64,000 bases of DNA from Petrosia ficiformis (lineage: Eukaryota > Porifera > Demospongiae > Haplosclerida > Petrosiidae). The DNA lies in contig OX345643.1 of assembly GCA_947044365.1 (NCBI GenBank), positions 2,444,501-2,508,500 of the forward strand, read 5' to 3'. Numbering within the stretch: the first letter of the stretch is position 1; every line of letters starts with the position of its first letter. The position numbers were made by a program, and so were the translations under genes. Below are positions 36,478 to 47,741 of this stretch, in pieces. The notes beneath the pieces are model-generated. The model was not told the DNA's origin. It did not search any database and saw nothing but the letters and a program-made list of their open reading frames with translations.

Positions 36478-37030
36478 ATGTGTTATGATGGATTAAAATT
36501 TCTTGTTCTCGGTTCTCAATACATTATAACAGGAGCTTATGAGCATCACAAAGTGATGCAAAGAAGTATCAAACTTCAGCATATTTTACAATCCATATTC
36601 ATGTTGTTGAATGACACATTTAGCAAGTTTTCTTATATGGAAAATACAATTACCGTGTCAACCATGTGTGATAAAATTATTACTCGAAGTTACATCACCA
36701 AATGTTTAGCAGCGTATTCATATATGGAAGAAATCTGGAGGTTTTATTCAACAACAGTTGGTTAGACAAGTTCGACACTCCTTCATTCCTGAAAATGTTT
36801 GTACCAAAAATGGGTTAAATAGGGTTAAAATCTGATAAACTAATTCTCTATGCCCAACCTACCCAAACAGGTTCCTCTTTAAACATTGGTGGTTCAATAT
36901 CAAATGGATTTAGCTACATTGTTGTTTATGAATATCATTCAAAAGGTCAAAGTTTATGGAGGGTTATTGGTATAATAACAGATTTAAGTAAAAGTGAATA
37001 TCTAGTGCTACATATGAAACTAACACTGAA
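36478..37030 (+). repeat. Second copy of the shared intron block with decayed coding look
   Basis: This is the counterpart of 7940-8457. It is open from 36,478 to 36,765 on the plus strand, antisense to dispanin C; a later open piece includes LILYAQPTQTGSSLNIGGS and KGQSLWRVIGIITDL. I recognise no family. Codon-level conservation between the two copies has not been measured. Confidence 0.3.
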
Positions 37031-37152
37031 TTAAAGCTTTCTATAGAACTAAAACTATAAATGAACATTTTGATACATTGACTACAAAATGTCCAATGTA
37101 TAGCTAACTAAATTAAAGTCTGCATGATGACTTCAAAATGTGTTAACTTTAT

Positions 37153-37779
37153 CAGGGGCGGATTTAGAGGGAAGTAATTTGTAATAGCTTTGCCAAGCCC
37201 TTTATTCTAGCACAACTCACTACCAATTAAATGTGTAAGCTACAAGCCAAGTGTAAACAGTAAACTACATAAACTACAAGCCACAACCAGCTGTCTGTTT
37301 CATAGTAAAGGATGTCAAAGCAATTGATAATTTTGATTTAGTCAGAGGTAAGATCTAACTTAATATATGTGTTATGGCAATTCAACATTTAATACTAGTC
37401 AAAGAATAAATAGTGATGGTGGCGCCACCAGTGTTAGTAGTAGTAGTACTGGCAGCTGCAGCAATGTAGATGGTGAGTATAATAGTGAGAGTGATGAATA
37501 CAATTGTGGAAGAGATTCTGTTTGTTGTTCTATCAACACTAACACGAATAGTAATAGCTTGGGAATTACAAGACAAGACAAGACAATAGATGAATTTGCT
37601 TCTAGTGATAAGAATAAACACTTTAATCTTATAAGTAAAAAAAAATAAAATGATAACCTAATAAACCATGTACCGCACCATCACACCCAAATATGGGTGT
37701 GTCAGTCACCATAATTGACCACGCCTTTCATGAATAAACTATTGGCCCCTCCAACCAAAATAACCTGGATCTGCCCCTG
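37153..37779. mobile_element. hAT-like non-autonomous element, 627 bp, with 8-bp target duplication
   Basis: It begins caggggcggatttagagg and ends cctggatctgcccctg, an inverted repeat typical of hAT elements. It is flanked by aactttat at 37,145-37,152 and 37,780-37,787. The paralogous dispanin B intron at about 8,530-8,550 has gttgactttatatgtattat with no insertion. The internal open stretch 37,367-37,648 is Ser/Asn-rich and is not recognisable as transposase. Confidence 0.88.
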
Positions 37780-38511
37780 AACTTTATATGTATTATAGTG
37801 TATATAGTTGATGTCATAAGGTACACAACATAAGGTACATTATTGTACTGAATTCAATAATAAAGCAAATTTGACATCAAGTACACAAAAAAAAATGGGA
37901 AGGATAAATACATGAAAATAGCACAGATAAAAACATGGTTGGTCACTCTGAACCAAATTTATGAACATTTTTCAGGTCAAGATGAATATGAATGACCTTT
38001 TTTAAATATCACATAGGGATACCAAAACTGAAATTTTATAACAAATAAACCACAAACTAAACTGACCTATGAAATTTCCCCATACTAAATAAAGCAACAG
38101 TAGTACCAAAACACATATTCAAACACATACCTCTTTAGCATTCATAAATGCTGGGATAGTACATATCAACATCACAATTCCTATCCCAGAGAAAGAAAAC
38201 AACATGGTCAGGATGATAGCCAGAGCAAAATACATATATGCATCAATATTCTGAGAATTTACAGGATTTGTTTGTCCATGGTACTGTACACTGCCAGGTG
38301 TCTGACTCTAAAAGGAAAGAAAAACAAACACAAACCCTTGTATTTTATAAATGCTGTAAAACTACCTGATAGGGTACATTGTACTGTGGGACAATTGTAG
38401 GAGCTGTAGCTAATATTGAAAAGACACATAAAACCCAGCACTTACACATTGCAGTATATTATTATACTTACGAGCTGCAGAGTATGGTATTTGATCATTA
38501 GTTAGTAATAT

Positions 38512-38549
38512 CATAGATAATAAATATGTGTGCGTATTTATTATCTATG
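38512..38549. repeat. Perfect hairpin inside a dispanin C exon
   Basis: catagataataaata, nine-base loop region, then tatttattatctatg. It is absent from paralogues A and B at this exon and adds in-frame stops. Confidence 0.85.
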
Positions 38550-38710
38550 GTAATATCTAGAATGTTCAATTTATAACATGTAAATGAAATGTTTATTAGC
38601 CTAAAAAAAAACAATATTACTTGTTGTTGGGGGTCTGTTGGCAGTTGATTATAAAGTAGTGCCTGTCTTTCTGTATGAAAGAAATAATAATGTTTTAACA
38701 GGCACTTCAG

Positions 38711-40136
38711 ATCTTGAAGAGCTAGGGGGAGGAAATTTAATTATTAAAAGTTATTAACTAAAATTAATGACAAAATTGGCAATCAAATTCATTTGACGAA
38801 CTGAATATATTTTGCATCACCAATTTCTAGTTTCATATATTTTAGTAGCAATCAATTATATTGGTGTAGTGCCTATACTGTTATATAGTGATAAGTTGAT
38901 GTAAGCATGTAGTATAGGCAGATACATATACTTTACAGACCAATGTTTATATATAGTAGGAAACTATTTACACAAACTCAGAATCATATTTGTTGAGTTG
39001 TTTTCCTTTTTTCTAGTAGCTTGTGAGTTTAATATTTCAACAGCAGTGCTAAAACATTAATGTGATGTACATGCGCATAATTATATTAGAATAAGTAAGA
39101 ATACTGGTAGCTATAGGCAGCCTGTGCATGCATGACTAGTGTAATATATACATTCATATATACAAGAACATAATTATGAGGAATTTGAACACAGCAAGTG
39201 CAAATATAATTACGGCGGCATGAAGAATACTCTATACACATATCTACAGTGCATTATTTCTAAACCATTAACTGTAAGAACCATTAGAGACTACTGCAGT
39301 AGTAAAAGTCTTTCTATAACAATTGTTTTTACATTCTATGCATCAACTTGAACACTGCAAAAACAAAATAGTTAAAATAATTAATTTGTTGGTTGCGAGG
39401 GTTTAACAATCACCTTGAGATGAGAGATGATAATACTGAAAGTGTAAGCCTCAATAGTCATTTAATTTTATCAACCACATAATTGCAGGAAAAAATGATG
39501 CAAGTATATAATTATATCACTGCAAAAACACAGTTGTTACAATTACTCATTTATTATTTAGATTTATTTTGCTGCTTCGAAAGTGACATTTACTATCAAG
39601 TTGTATACGAATGACACCTCGTTTTGCAGCCTGCATGCTTTTGGTTTCATAACAATTATTTCTGTTTGATGTATGTAATTATAAAGAGAAAATGAAACTC
39701 ATAATTATGCCAATCAATTTGGTTAAAATAAGAAATCAGTTTCTACAGTGCATATGGGTATTTCACAAACCAGATGTCCCTGAGGATCAAGAAGTGAAAA
39801 CCAAATCTAATACATATATACCAAATAGCTAAAGAGATAGTCTGATTCTAATTCTTGAACTCGTCCATGGTGTCAAAGCATAGAATGTAAAAAAAAAAAT
39901 TTATAGACTTTAATACTGAAGTGACCTCTAATGGTTCTTGAAGAAGTTTAGAAGCATTGCAGTGAAGTAATAGAACTGCCATCAATCACATTATAAAATT
40001 GTAAAAATTAATCTTAGCAGATATCATGTTACTCATGAATTTCGTAGTGCTAAAGTAACGCCACAGGAAACTAAAGGGCGTTACACAGTAGTGGGCAGTT
40101 GTCAAACATACACTCTGAGCGCACAATACAAGCAAA
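38711..40136. other. Intergenic between divergent dispanin C and asteroid gene; contains an inverted segment
   Basis: No gene seen. 39,245-39,410 is in opposite orientation to its counterpart at about 10,010-10,190 (for example ctactgcagtagtaaaagtc against gacttttactactgcagta), while flanks on both sides are collinear. Just before the ATG, gggcgttacacagtagtggg at 40,077-40,096 is the conserved core shared with 10,838 and 50,018; it probably marks the promoter. Confidence 0.6.
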
Positions 40137-41789
40137 ATGGGAATTTATGGACTCAACTACTATGTGTCAAACAACTTTCAAGGATGGTCAAGAGTCGTCT
40201 TGGATGGAAAACATGTGGTAGTAAATGGTAATGGAGTTTGTCGTCATATCTCTGCTAATATGGATACAGATAACAGCACTGGAGTAGCCTTGGACTTAGC
40301 TGCTTGCATCAAAAGTAAATTTCAACTTTTGCTGGGTCACAATGTTCGTCCATTAGTTGTTTTTCAAAAGGGTTTTCCTTCCGAACTCTATGAAGCTAAA
40401 GGAACTGCTAAGAAGCACTTTGAACCATCAGTGAACAATACCTCAAAGGTAAGATCCGTGATTACGCCATTAGCTAATGCAGTTTTCTGTTCGGTGATGA
40501 AAGAGCTGCAATTACCAATGTTGTTGATAAAATATCCAGATGGTCATAAAAAGATTGCATCCATTGCTAAATACTATCATTGTCCTCTTCTTGGTGCTGA
40601 TACTAGCTTTTTTTTCTTTGACCTTCCATATGGGTATATACCGTGGAATAAAATAACACCTGAAGGAGATAAGCTAGTTGGAAAAGCCGTCGAATTTAAT
40701 ACACTCTGGTCTGAGTTTGGTTTACATACCAAGGAAATTCCTCTAATACTCCCATCATTACTCGGTACAAACTATCTTACTGGATTGTGCGATAAGAGTG
40801 AAGAAATGTGTCAAGTGATTAATAGCAACACAAGCTACACACGTAGCAAGATTGAACAAGTTCTTTCTTTTCTGCAGAGGTTCAAAAATTTTGACGAGTT
40901 TTTTTACTTTCTCTCACCCACAATTGCAGAAGAATTCATTCCACATCATGCTAAAGTACTGCAGAATTTCACTATACAAAACATCAATGGGCTTGATGAT
41001 CTTAAACTAAAGCTTCCACCCACTTCAGCTATGAGACGAATTCCTACATGGCTAGAAACAGAGATTACAAATGGTAATGTCTTCGCAAGCACTGTAGTTT
41101 CCTTTTTGACTTCCAATAAAGGTATGACCTCAGGACGTAAGCCTAGCAACCGTGACAATCGTATTCGTTCAGCTTTTCAATGCTCAAGTTCAATAAGAAA
41201 AGTAATTTATGGTATTTTATCTTCCATTGTGGCCTCTACTGTCTTTAAAGAAATTACATACTACCGAGATGGATCAGTGGATGAAATAGATGTTAACTGT
41301 GAAGCTGAAGCAAAGTCTTGTCCTAATATCAGTGGTGTTTTACATCTTCCAACGGAGATTAAACGGTCTAACCTTATGAAGGCTCTGAAGTGTACATCAA
41401 ATGAAGAACTAGCTCTCATTAACGAACTACCTCCACAGTTACGACTACCTGTTGCCACTAGTATCTACTGGATTAAAATCTGCCAACCAGTTTCACAAAT
41501 GAAAATTGCATTACTTCAGTCTATGGCTTTCTGTCAATTAGGAATAGCTTTTAATCAGTCCATGGAATCAAATTCTGAAGTTTTCACTCAGTCTCAAATT
41601 CATTCAGCTCAATGGCAGTCTTGTTATTTTAGTGCATTAGTTCTAAACTTTTTACTTCGAGAACCATTAGAGGCCACTTCAGTAGTAAAAGTCTACAATG
41701 AAAAGATTTTTACGTTCTATGCATTGACACCAGGAGTTCATCGAGAATTAGGGTCAGACCTTGATAAACTTGCACAGCTAGAATTTTAG
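40137..41789 (+). CDS. Asteroid-like XPG/FEN-fold protein, full length, single exon (550 aa)
   Basis: The uninterrupted ATG-to-stop frame is the only complete member of its family here. It starts MGIYGL, as FEN/XPG/asteroid proteins start Met-Gly-(Ile/Val)-x-Gly-Leu. The N-terminal XPG-like region (about residues 1-190) has VVLDGKHVVVNG, PLVVFQKGF, KYPDGHKKIASIAKYYHCPL and GADTSFFFFD. The C-terminal two thirds resembles asteroid proteins (LKLPPTSAM; RLPVATSIYWIK, like the Leu-Pro-Ile-Ala-Val-Ser-Cys-Tyr-Trp block of ASTE1). ASTE1 family members are XPG-like nucleases linked to DNA end processing. Here several positions where FEN nucleases carry metal-binding acids look changed (VFD to VFQ; Ser-Glu-Ala-Asp type to Pro-Asp-Gly-His; second Asp of Asp-x-Asp to Ser), so catalysis is doubtful. 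It is divergent from dispanin C; upstream core gggcgttac. Confidence 0.85.
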   Translation: MGIYGLNYYVSNNFQGWSRVVLDGKHVVVNGNGVCRHISANMDTDNSTGVALDLAACIKSKFQLLLGHNVRPLVVFQKGFPSELYEAKGTAKKHFEPSVNNTSKVRSVITPLANAVFCSVMKELQLPMLLIKYPDGHKKIASIAKYYHCPLLGADTSFFFFDLPYGYIPWNKITPEGDKLVGKAVEFNTLWSEFGLHTKEIPLILPSLLGTNYLTGLCDKSEEMCQVINSNTSYTRSKIEQVLSFLQRFKNFDEFFYFLSPTIAEEFIPHHAKVLQNFTIQNINGLDDLKLKLPPTSAMRRIPTWLETEITNGNVFASTVVSFLTSNKGMTSGRKPSNRDNRIRSAFQCSSSIRKVIYGILSSIVASTVFKEITYYRDGSVDEIDVNCEAEAKSCPNISGVLHLPTEIKRSNLMKALKCTSNEELALINELPPQLRLPVATSIYWIKICQPVSQMKIALLQSMAFCQLGIAFNQSMESNSEVFTQSQIHSAQWQSCYFSALVLNFLLREPLEATSVVKVYNEKIFTFYALTPGVHRELGSDLDKLAQLEF

Positions 41790-42186
41790 TAAAAACACAT
41801 GACTAAGATTTACCTTGCCACATTTTTTAATTACATTTATTACCTATACACAATATAACATTATATATACTTTTTTATTATCTGATTTATTATAATATGT
41901 TATACATATATTTATTTCAAGTGATACTGTAATTACAAAAAAAAAAAAATTAACAATGTATTATATATATACTATATACATGTAGCTGTAAATGAACATG
42001 CATATAATAATTTACTCGTCAATGGTATATATACCTTCAATATCATTACAAAAATTGATTTGTTATATTAATTCAACAAAGTATATATCTGTTATACAGG
42101 TTTCATTTTTATAAAGTACTTTAATTTCATTGGTGAGTTAGCAATATCATTCTTTTCCATTTTCATCTGTCTGGATAATGTACACT

Positions 42187-42508
42187 GCAAAAATGAAATT
42201 GTTAAAATGACAAATTTATTGGTTAGTACAGTTGCAAGGAATAGTAATTTAATTTGTCATGTAGGCTGTTATGAATATACACGTAATTATAATCTAATTT
42301 CAATATCCTAATGCTTATGTCTAATAGATAAGTATTTTAATTGAGTCATTGTAGGTTCTTTGCACATCTTATATGAGATATTAGGCATGATAACCGACTA
42401 TCATTGGTACATATATATTTATTTAGATATATTTATCCTGAACAACCAACTGAATTCTGCACTAACCAATATATTTGTTATTTTAACAATTCTATTTTTG
42501 CGGTGTAA
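42187..42508. mobile_element. MITE family M1, copy 4
   Basis: The left end cactgcaaaaatgaaattgt with cagttgcaaggaatag, and the right end gcactaaccaatatatttgt with caattctatttttgcggtg, are inverted complements with mismatches. Confidence 0.65.
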
Positions 42509-42962
42509 CACATGTTATTGTGTTTTCAGGTTGTGTGCACATATTTCTATTAATTGTAAATCCAAATGTTCTTATAATCTGGAGTGCAAACATATATTTT
42601 TGAAATGTAAACATAATTATATTCATTACCATAACTTGGACTAGTGCTGCCACGATATGGAAATTTTCCATGTTATATTATGTCATGGTACTTTATGTTG
42701 TGATACGATAATGCTATGATGTAACCATTAATAAATAAGTTAGTCTCATGTAGCCAGACCCACCTAGTAATGTATACATTATTATGGACACAATGCCAGG
42801 TATAAAAGATGCTGTTACCAATTGAAGAATAAAATATAAAATGAAAATTTATGTTAAGGTCCAGCTAGTCCGTTCTCAATCCGGGTAGCCCGATTATCGT
42901 CAACCAGACGTTTCTCCATGGTAGTGGGTGCGGCTCGGGACGAAACTAAGTCTAGTCACAAA

Positions 42963-43006
42963 TCTGGCGTAGCCACACCCTATGCAAAGGGTGTAGCTAC
43001 GCCAGA
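42963..43006. repeat. 18-bp hairpin upstream of dispanin E
   Basis: tctggcgtagccacaccc, eight-base loop, then gggtgtagctacgccaga: arms complementary over 18 bases with one mismatch. The dispanin D upstream region has no equivalent, so this was gained or lost since duplication. Confidence 0.85.
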
Positions 43007-43067
43007 ATACTATATAGTCACTCGGCTCTCTCAGAGACTATCAGTATAATTATAGTTACACTAGAAT

Positions 43068-43227
43068 ATGGAAATCGGGATTGTTGGTCTATGTAAAAAT
43101 AATCTGTTAAAATCTTTCTATTAGGCCTATATGTTTCTTATAATAATCAAGTTATTATAATTTTATTTATAATATATATATAATTATATATATACATAGT
43201 TATATATATATATAAATATTATATATA

Positions 43228-43265
<38 letters not shown>

Positions 43266-46200
43266 ATAATTATAATTGCTGACAATATAATTATTTGTAT
43301 GAATGATAATAATTATTATCTTACAGAAATAATAACACCGTTGATACCTAATCCTCCTCTAGATCCCCAGGTAAAATATTGTATGTTATTCATGATCAAT
43401 GTTCTACATGCCATTATACTGCACTTAATTCATAATTATAACTGTTACAATGTATTTGGGGATATGAAATTCAAGAAAACAATAAAAATCTAATGGTAAT
43501 GTATATATATGCTATTCTCAGGTTGTGTTGAAAAATATCTGCATGTATTAGTGACATCAAACTGACATCATAACATATTTTGGTCAAACTTTTTGGGACA
43601 TGTAATTGATGTTGTACATGTGTTTATGTTAGTATTAATGATACTGCATATAGAAAACTGATGTGTTGTATACTGTGTTATTTAAACAAACTCTTGTGTA
43701 TGTGTTATAATTAGTTTAAATTAACATTCATAAAAAAGTAATGGGCTATTTTAACCCTCAGTTGGTTATAGAAGGTTCGATATAATTTTATTTCCTCAAT
43801 GCTGATTCATTTTTCCTGCTAGATAATATTCACAACTACTAGTTTCATTTTAATCCTGATCTATATTGCCTATAATTATATTGATCAATATGATGTAATA
43901 AAGTGACAAAGCAGCAATACAGTGTATAAACTATAGTATTATAAGTATGACCTATTTCAGAGTAATTGGTTTGTACATGAATTTGTACTTATAGCAACAA
44001 ACAACATTTTTGTGCCTAAATTAATATGGGATGTTTCATTTATGCCATGTATACTAGTTAATATAGATCAAATTACTACTTGTCACTACACAACTCTGTT
44101 GTCTATTCAGTATTGTTAATTATATCCCAATATGGTAACTAGTCAACTAAGATAATTGCAATCTTGAGCACATGTCATAGACACACCCCTCGATTCTAGG
44201 GTGTATCGTTAAATCTGAATAAGCAAGACCCATACTCACATAATTAATGAGGTAGCAAATATCTTAGTTGATCCACAAAACTTCAGAGTAACCACATGTT
44301 TTATAAATCAGATATAAAACCTACCTGCTCCAATCAACATCTTGAGATGATAATAATTTTATTATGATAATAATTTTATTATTTGTATTATAATTTTGAG
44401 CAGAATGAAGCCAATTGTAACTATTATCCTCTTCCTCCTCCTCCAGCACTTCATGCATGGACAGGTATGATAATATTTCTAGTTGATAATATTATTTATG
44501 AGTCTAGCGAACAAGACCCCATGCATGCACAGCGCTACTTCTTTTGAATGTGGGGTATCGTTAGTACTATAATGTATATACAATATTATATTATCAATTT
44601 GGAATGTTAATCAGCAGGAGTTTATGGATTATGTGACCAAGTTGAACCTTTTCCCATCATTAATCTAACATGGTGTTTTCACATCCAAATATATATATAG
44701 CTCAATCGTAGATATTTATTATCAATAAACCTCACATCTTGAATATCCATGTATGATATACTGACATTACAACCTGCTGAAATTCCATGTCAAGATGTTA
44801 ACTCACCATATAGTTACGTTAATAGACTAAGGTACTAATTATTGCATGGTTATATATGTAATATGGGTGCTCCTGATAAGTTACTCTATAGTATTTTTGT
44901 CAGCTTCATTCAGATGTATTTGTCCATAACTCCTTTGTCATATAATTCGTGTATATGGTTCATTTATTCACTGATATATCTGAAAAATTATAATTATTGA
45001 TTATAAATGATTAGATTATTATTTCTATGTGTGTAGTTCATTCCGGCTGTATTTAGTATTGATTAATACATTATTTTGGTACATGTATATTCAATTTATT
45101 CTGAGCAATTATGCATTGATTACTCTAGGGCAAAGCAGATACAAATCTCCTCCTGCACCTCAGAATCATAGTGAACAGAATTTGGTAAGTTCATTTCTTA
45201 TATACTTGCTCACCTATCGAGATCATTTTACATTATAGTTTTCTTATAACAATTCTTTCAATTTTTATTTTGTGAAGAGTTTGAATGAAATCTATTGATG
45301 CTTCAGTAGATCCTGGTCATTGGTTTGGTAGATACTTACACATTGTTTGACTGCATGGATCAGTGTTTCACAAAGATTTTATTATAACAAAGAACAACTC
45401 AAGGAAGGCCTCAATGCCAAAACATTGTGTGCAGTTTCATTTTTTAGTTATAATAAAAGTCTTCGGTGAAACACTGATTCAGTCATCCAAATAATATACA
45501 TTCTCTCAGTTGTTATAAACTGTACATGATATTATAGTACCATAAATATTAAAATTTATTAATTATGTTGTAGCTAGTAGTATTGTTTGCTAACTGTTAT
45601 GATAGGAAATATATGCTAAACTCTAATTGATAAGGCTGAAAGAAGAAAGTGAAAAATGCTTGTAGTCACACAGAATCGAACCCAGCTTCAGCCAGGCCAC
45701 CATGCATGCTTCAATGAGCTATGACAACCAGACAAGCATCAAAATAATTATACTTGTCTGGATTATTTTTTATGTTGTGATAATAATCTTCATAATTAAT
45801 GTGATGAAAATGGCATGTTTGTTTTTAAAATCTGTTGGATTTGAACACTTGCAATTCAGCAATTATTTTAACAAAGTCAAGTACTATAATAAGACTACTA
45901 AAATACTAAGATTTCATATATGTATACCTTGCTCACATTTCGAATAAACATTATTGAAGTTGGAATTTTGCATAATTATGTACAGTACAAGATTGCAATT
46001 TTTTTTTCAATTCTGGCCTACAGATACCTGGAATCAGTAAATCAAATATTCGTAGCTCTAATGATAAGCTGATCATTGCAGCAGTTGTCATGACTGCAAT
46101 AACTCTTATAATCACTGGACTTTTTTGGTTGTTGTGTGTTTTGCCAAATATATTTTGGATTTATAAAGTAAGCAATAATACGTGTTAGCGATCAGGAGAA

Positions 46201-47257
46201 AATGTTTTGCTAAGCTTTGTGCCCTAATCCCCCTCTTGAAATAACTTCATCACCCTTGCATATGCTATTATGGTTATTATTTTTCCTTATAATTGTAATA
46301 ATTTATATACAGTCACCCATGTTGTTCTGGATCCTGTAAAATGCAGAGATCCAGTAAATGGACAAGGTCTCTAGCATTTCTCCAGTAAATGTTTGCATGT
46401 TATTTTAGTTTACAAACAAGACTTGGAAGTACAAATTTCAATGACTCATATCTATAATCTTTGAAGGACTTCTGCGAAAGTCCTTAGCCTCAGGAAGTAG
46501 CTTTCCATTATTTGTGACATTAGCTATGTCAACCAAAAACATCATAAGTATTAATGATAAGCAGAACACTTTAACCAGGTTCAGCAGAATACACAGGTTT
46601 GATTGTAAGAAGTATGGGGGCTGATGATAATGATATTTAACCTGCATGAATTTAAATGACACAAGATAGTGTGACTTATATTTCATGCAGTATTATTTGC
46701 ATATGCATGGTAGCATGAGTTGACATGGCTGAAAGAACAATACTTTAGATGCGTTCCTAAGTTTGTAACAGTGTTTCCAGTCTGATGAACTACATGCAGG
46801 TAGAAGATTTTTATTTGCACTGCATGAGCAATGTATAGCATAGAAAATAGGATTAGAAATGTATTACCATCAGCGGCTTTGATGAAATATCTCAAGATAT
46901 GTATAATAGTTTATAGTTCGAGGCAATGTTCTATTACAACTATTCTATCAGGAATTGAGGATAGTATTGCAGGAATGAATAATTATTATACATCTTTCAT
47001 TGCTTTGTATTATAATTATATATATATAGGAATGTGTAAATATAAGTTATCATGATTGTCTTGACATATTTCTTCTACAGGCAAGTGTTTCAAATGATCA
47101 GAAAGAAAAAGCGAAATATTCAAAGCTTGCATGTGGTGGAAGTCTTGTTTGTTTCATTTGCTTTGGAATTGTGGCATCACTTTTTCTTGCAGTCTTTGTT
47201 GCATCTTATGTCATAGTTAATCTCAATAGTAGTAGTACTACTACTACTGATTATTAA
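43068..47257 (+). CDS. Dispanin E (second subfamily), exons 2-6 intact, exon 1 donor deleted
   Basis: Exons 43327-43370, 44404-44464, 45129-45184, 46024-46167 and 47081-47257 match dispanin D in position, size and phase and stay open, with the two membrane segments, the SVSNDQKEKAKYSKLACGG loop and the TTTDY end preserved. The first exon is damaged: D has atggaaacag|gttagtatcggg, E has atggaaatcggg at 43,068, so about ten bases including the splice donor are missing. The next downstream donor in the right phase (CTAT|GTAAAA, about 43,092) would create a stop at the junction. Exon 2 of E also has ATA where D has an internal Met codon. Unless an unseen upstream exon is used, E may be a young pseudogene, though its other exons show no decay. 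Confidence 0.6.
43160..43262 (+). repeat. TA-rich microsatellite in dispanin E intron 1
   Basis: (TA)n with interspersed aatta between 43,160 and 43,262; the counterpart near 14,085-14,130 is shorter. Confidence 0.85.
44141..44274. repeat. Foldback repeat in dispanin E intron
   Basis: agtcaactaagataattgca and its inverted counterpart gcaaatatcttagttgatcc; paralogous to 15,012-15,145. Confidence 0.6.
45614..45741 (-). mobile_element. SINE-like element in dispanin E intron
   Basis: Duplicate of 16,447-16,562, with GGTTCGATTC B-box-like text on the minus strand. The A-box side carries a small insertion (caggccaccatgcatgcttc region) relative to D. Confidence 0.55.
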
Positions 47258-47669
47258 CATTAGGCATGCAAACATTAAATGTTGTAAATCTTATATAAAA
47301 TTGAAATTGTTTTTTTTGTTTAAATGTATTTACATATGCTGTTAATTTTTTAATGAATAAATGTTAATGCAAACAGATCTTTTGTTAATTTTTATTATAT
47401 TTTTGAATCCTTACACTTCGATTAACTCAGCTACAATGGACATGGTTAATAATTCATCACTAGATTACAGGTTGAATCAAGGCTGCTATATGATTAAACC
47501 TCGATGTCTTCAAACTTTTAGGAGAGGTATCAATAAGTGGTGATTAGAGCATAGTGCCAAATTGCAGATATTTACCATGTAATTACCTGCATATATATAT
47601 ATACACACTATAAAAAGCACGTCACGTACTGCCGACATATACGGACTTGCTTCGCTGCGAGGATAATCA

Positions 47670-47714
47670 TTGCCTCGTCCCCAGTCTATAGGGGAGAGCC
47701 TGAGGACGAGGCAA
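47670..47714. repeat. Hairpin just upstream of the asteroid-like start at 47742
   Basis: ttgcctcgtcc and ggacgaggcaa are exact inverted complements separated by 23 bases. It lies 28 bases before the ATG, so it would be in the 5' leader or core promoter. The equivalent region in the other cassette was removed by the retrotransposon, so conservation cannot be judged. Confidence 0.8.
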
Positions 47715-47741
47715 GGGTAATTGTATTATTGTACTATAACT

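Larger units (their letters stand above)
36133..38710 (-). pseudogene. Dispanin C pseudogene (start codon lost, frameshift in last exon, hairpin in an exon)
   Basis: Exon equivalents are complement(36133-36350, 38131-38307, 38366-38409, 38472-38556, 38621-38670). The 177-nt and 44-nt exons are intact. The first exon is deleted: cttcagatcttgaag replaces the cttcaccgttggccatcttgaa-type text of B, so both ATG and donor are gone. The fourth exon is expanded by a 38-bp palindrome with stops (38,512-38,549). The last exon lacks one base in a T run (aaataaaataaacg against aaataaaaataaac in B), destroying the second membrane segment. The long intron carries a hAT-like insertion. Compared with B it retains the 44-nt exon that B lost, so the two copies decayed independently. 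Confidence 0.8.
41790..43067. other. Asteroid 3' flank, M1 MITE, strong hairpin and TA-rich run-up to dispanin E
   Basis: No gene seen. 41,790-42,240 is nearly identical to 51,732-52,180. An M1 MITE fills 42,187-42,508 (cactgcaaaaatgaaattgt...caattctatttttgcggtgt). From 42,840 a GC-richer stretch includes the hairpin at 42,963-43,006. Confidence 0.6.

Noticed and set aside
37367..37648. Ser/Asn-rich ORF inside the hAT-like element as a transposase
   Set aside because: No transposase or dimerisation motif is visible and it is only 93 codons; the element is treated as non-autonomous.
46438..46686. Minus-strand ORF of 82 codons in a dispanin E intron
   Set aside because: The paralogous intron in dispanin D (17,640-17,870) does not keep the frame.
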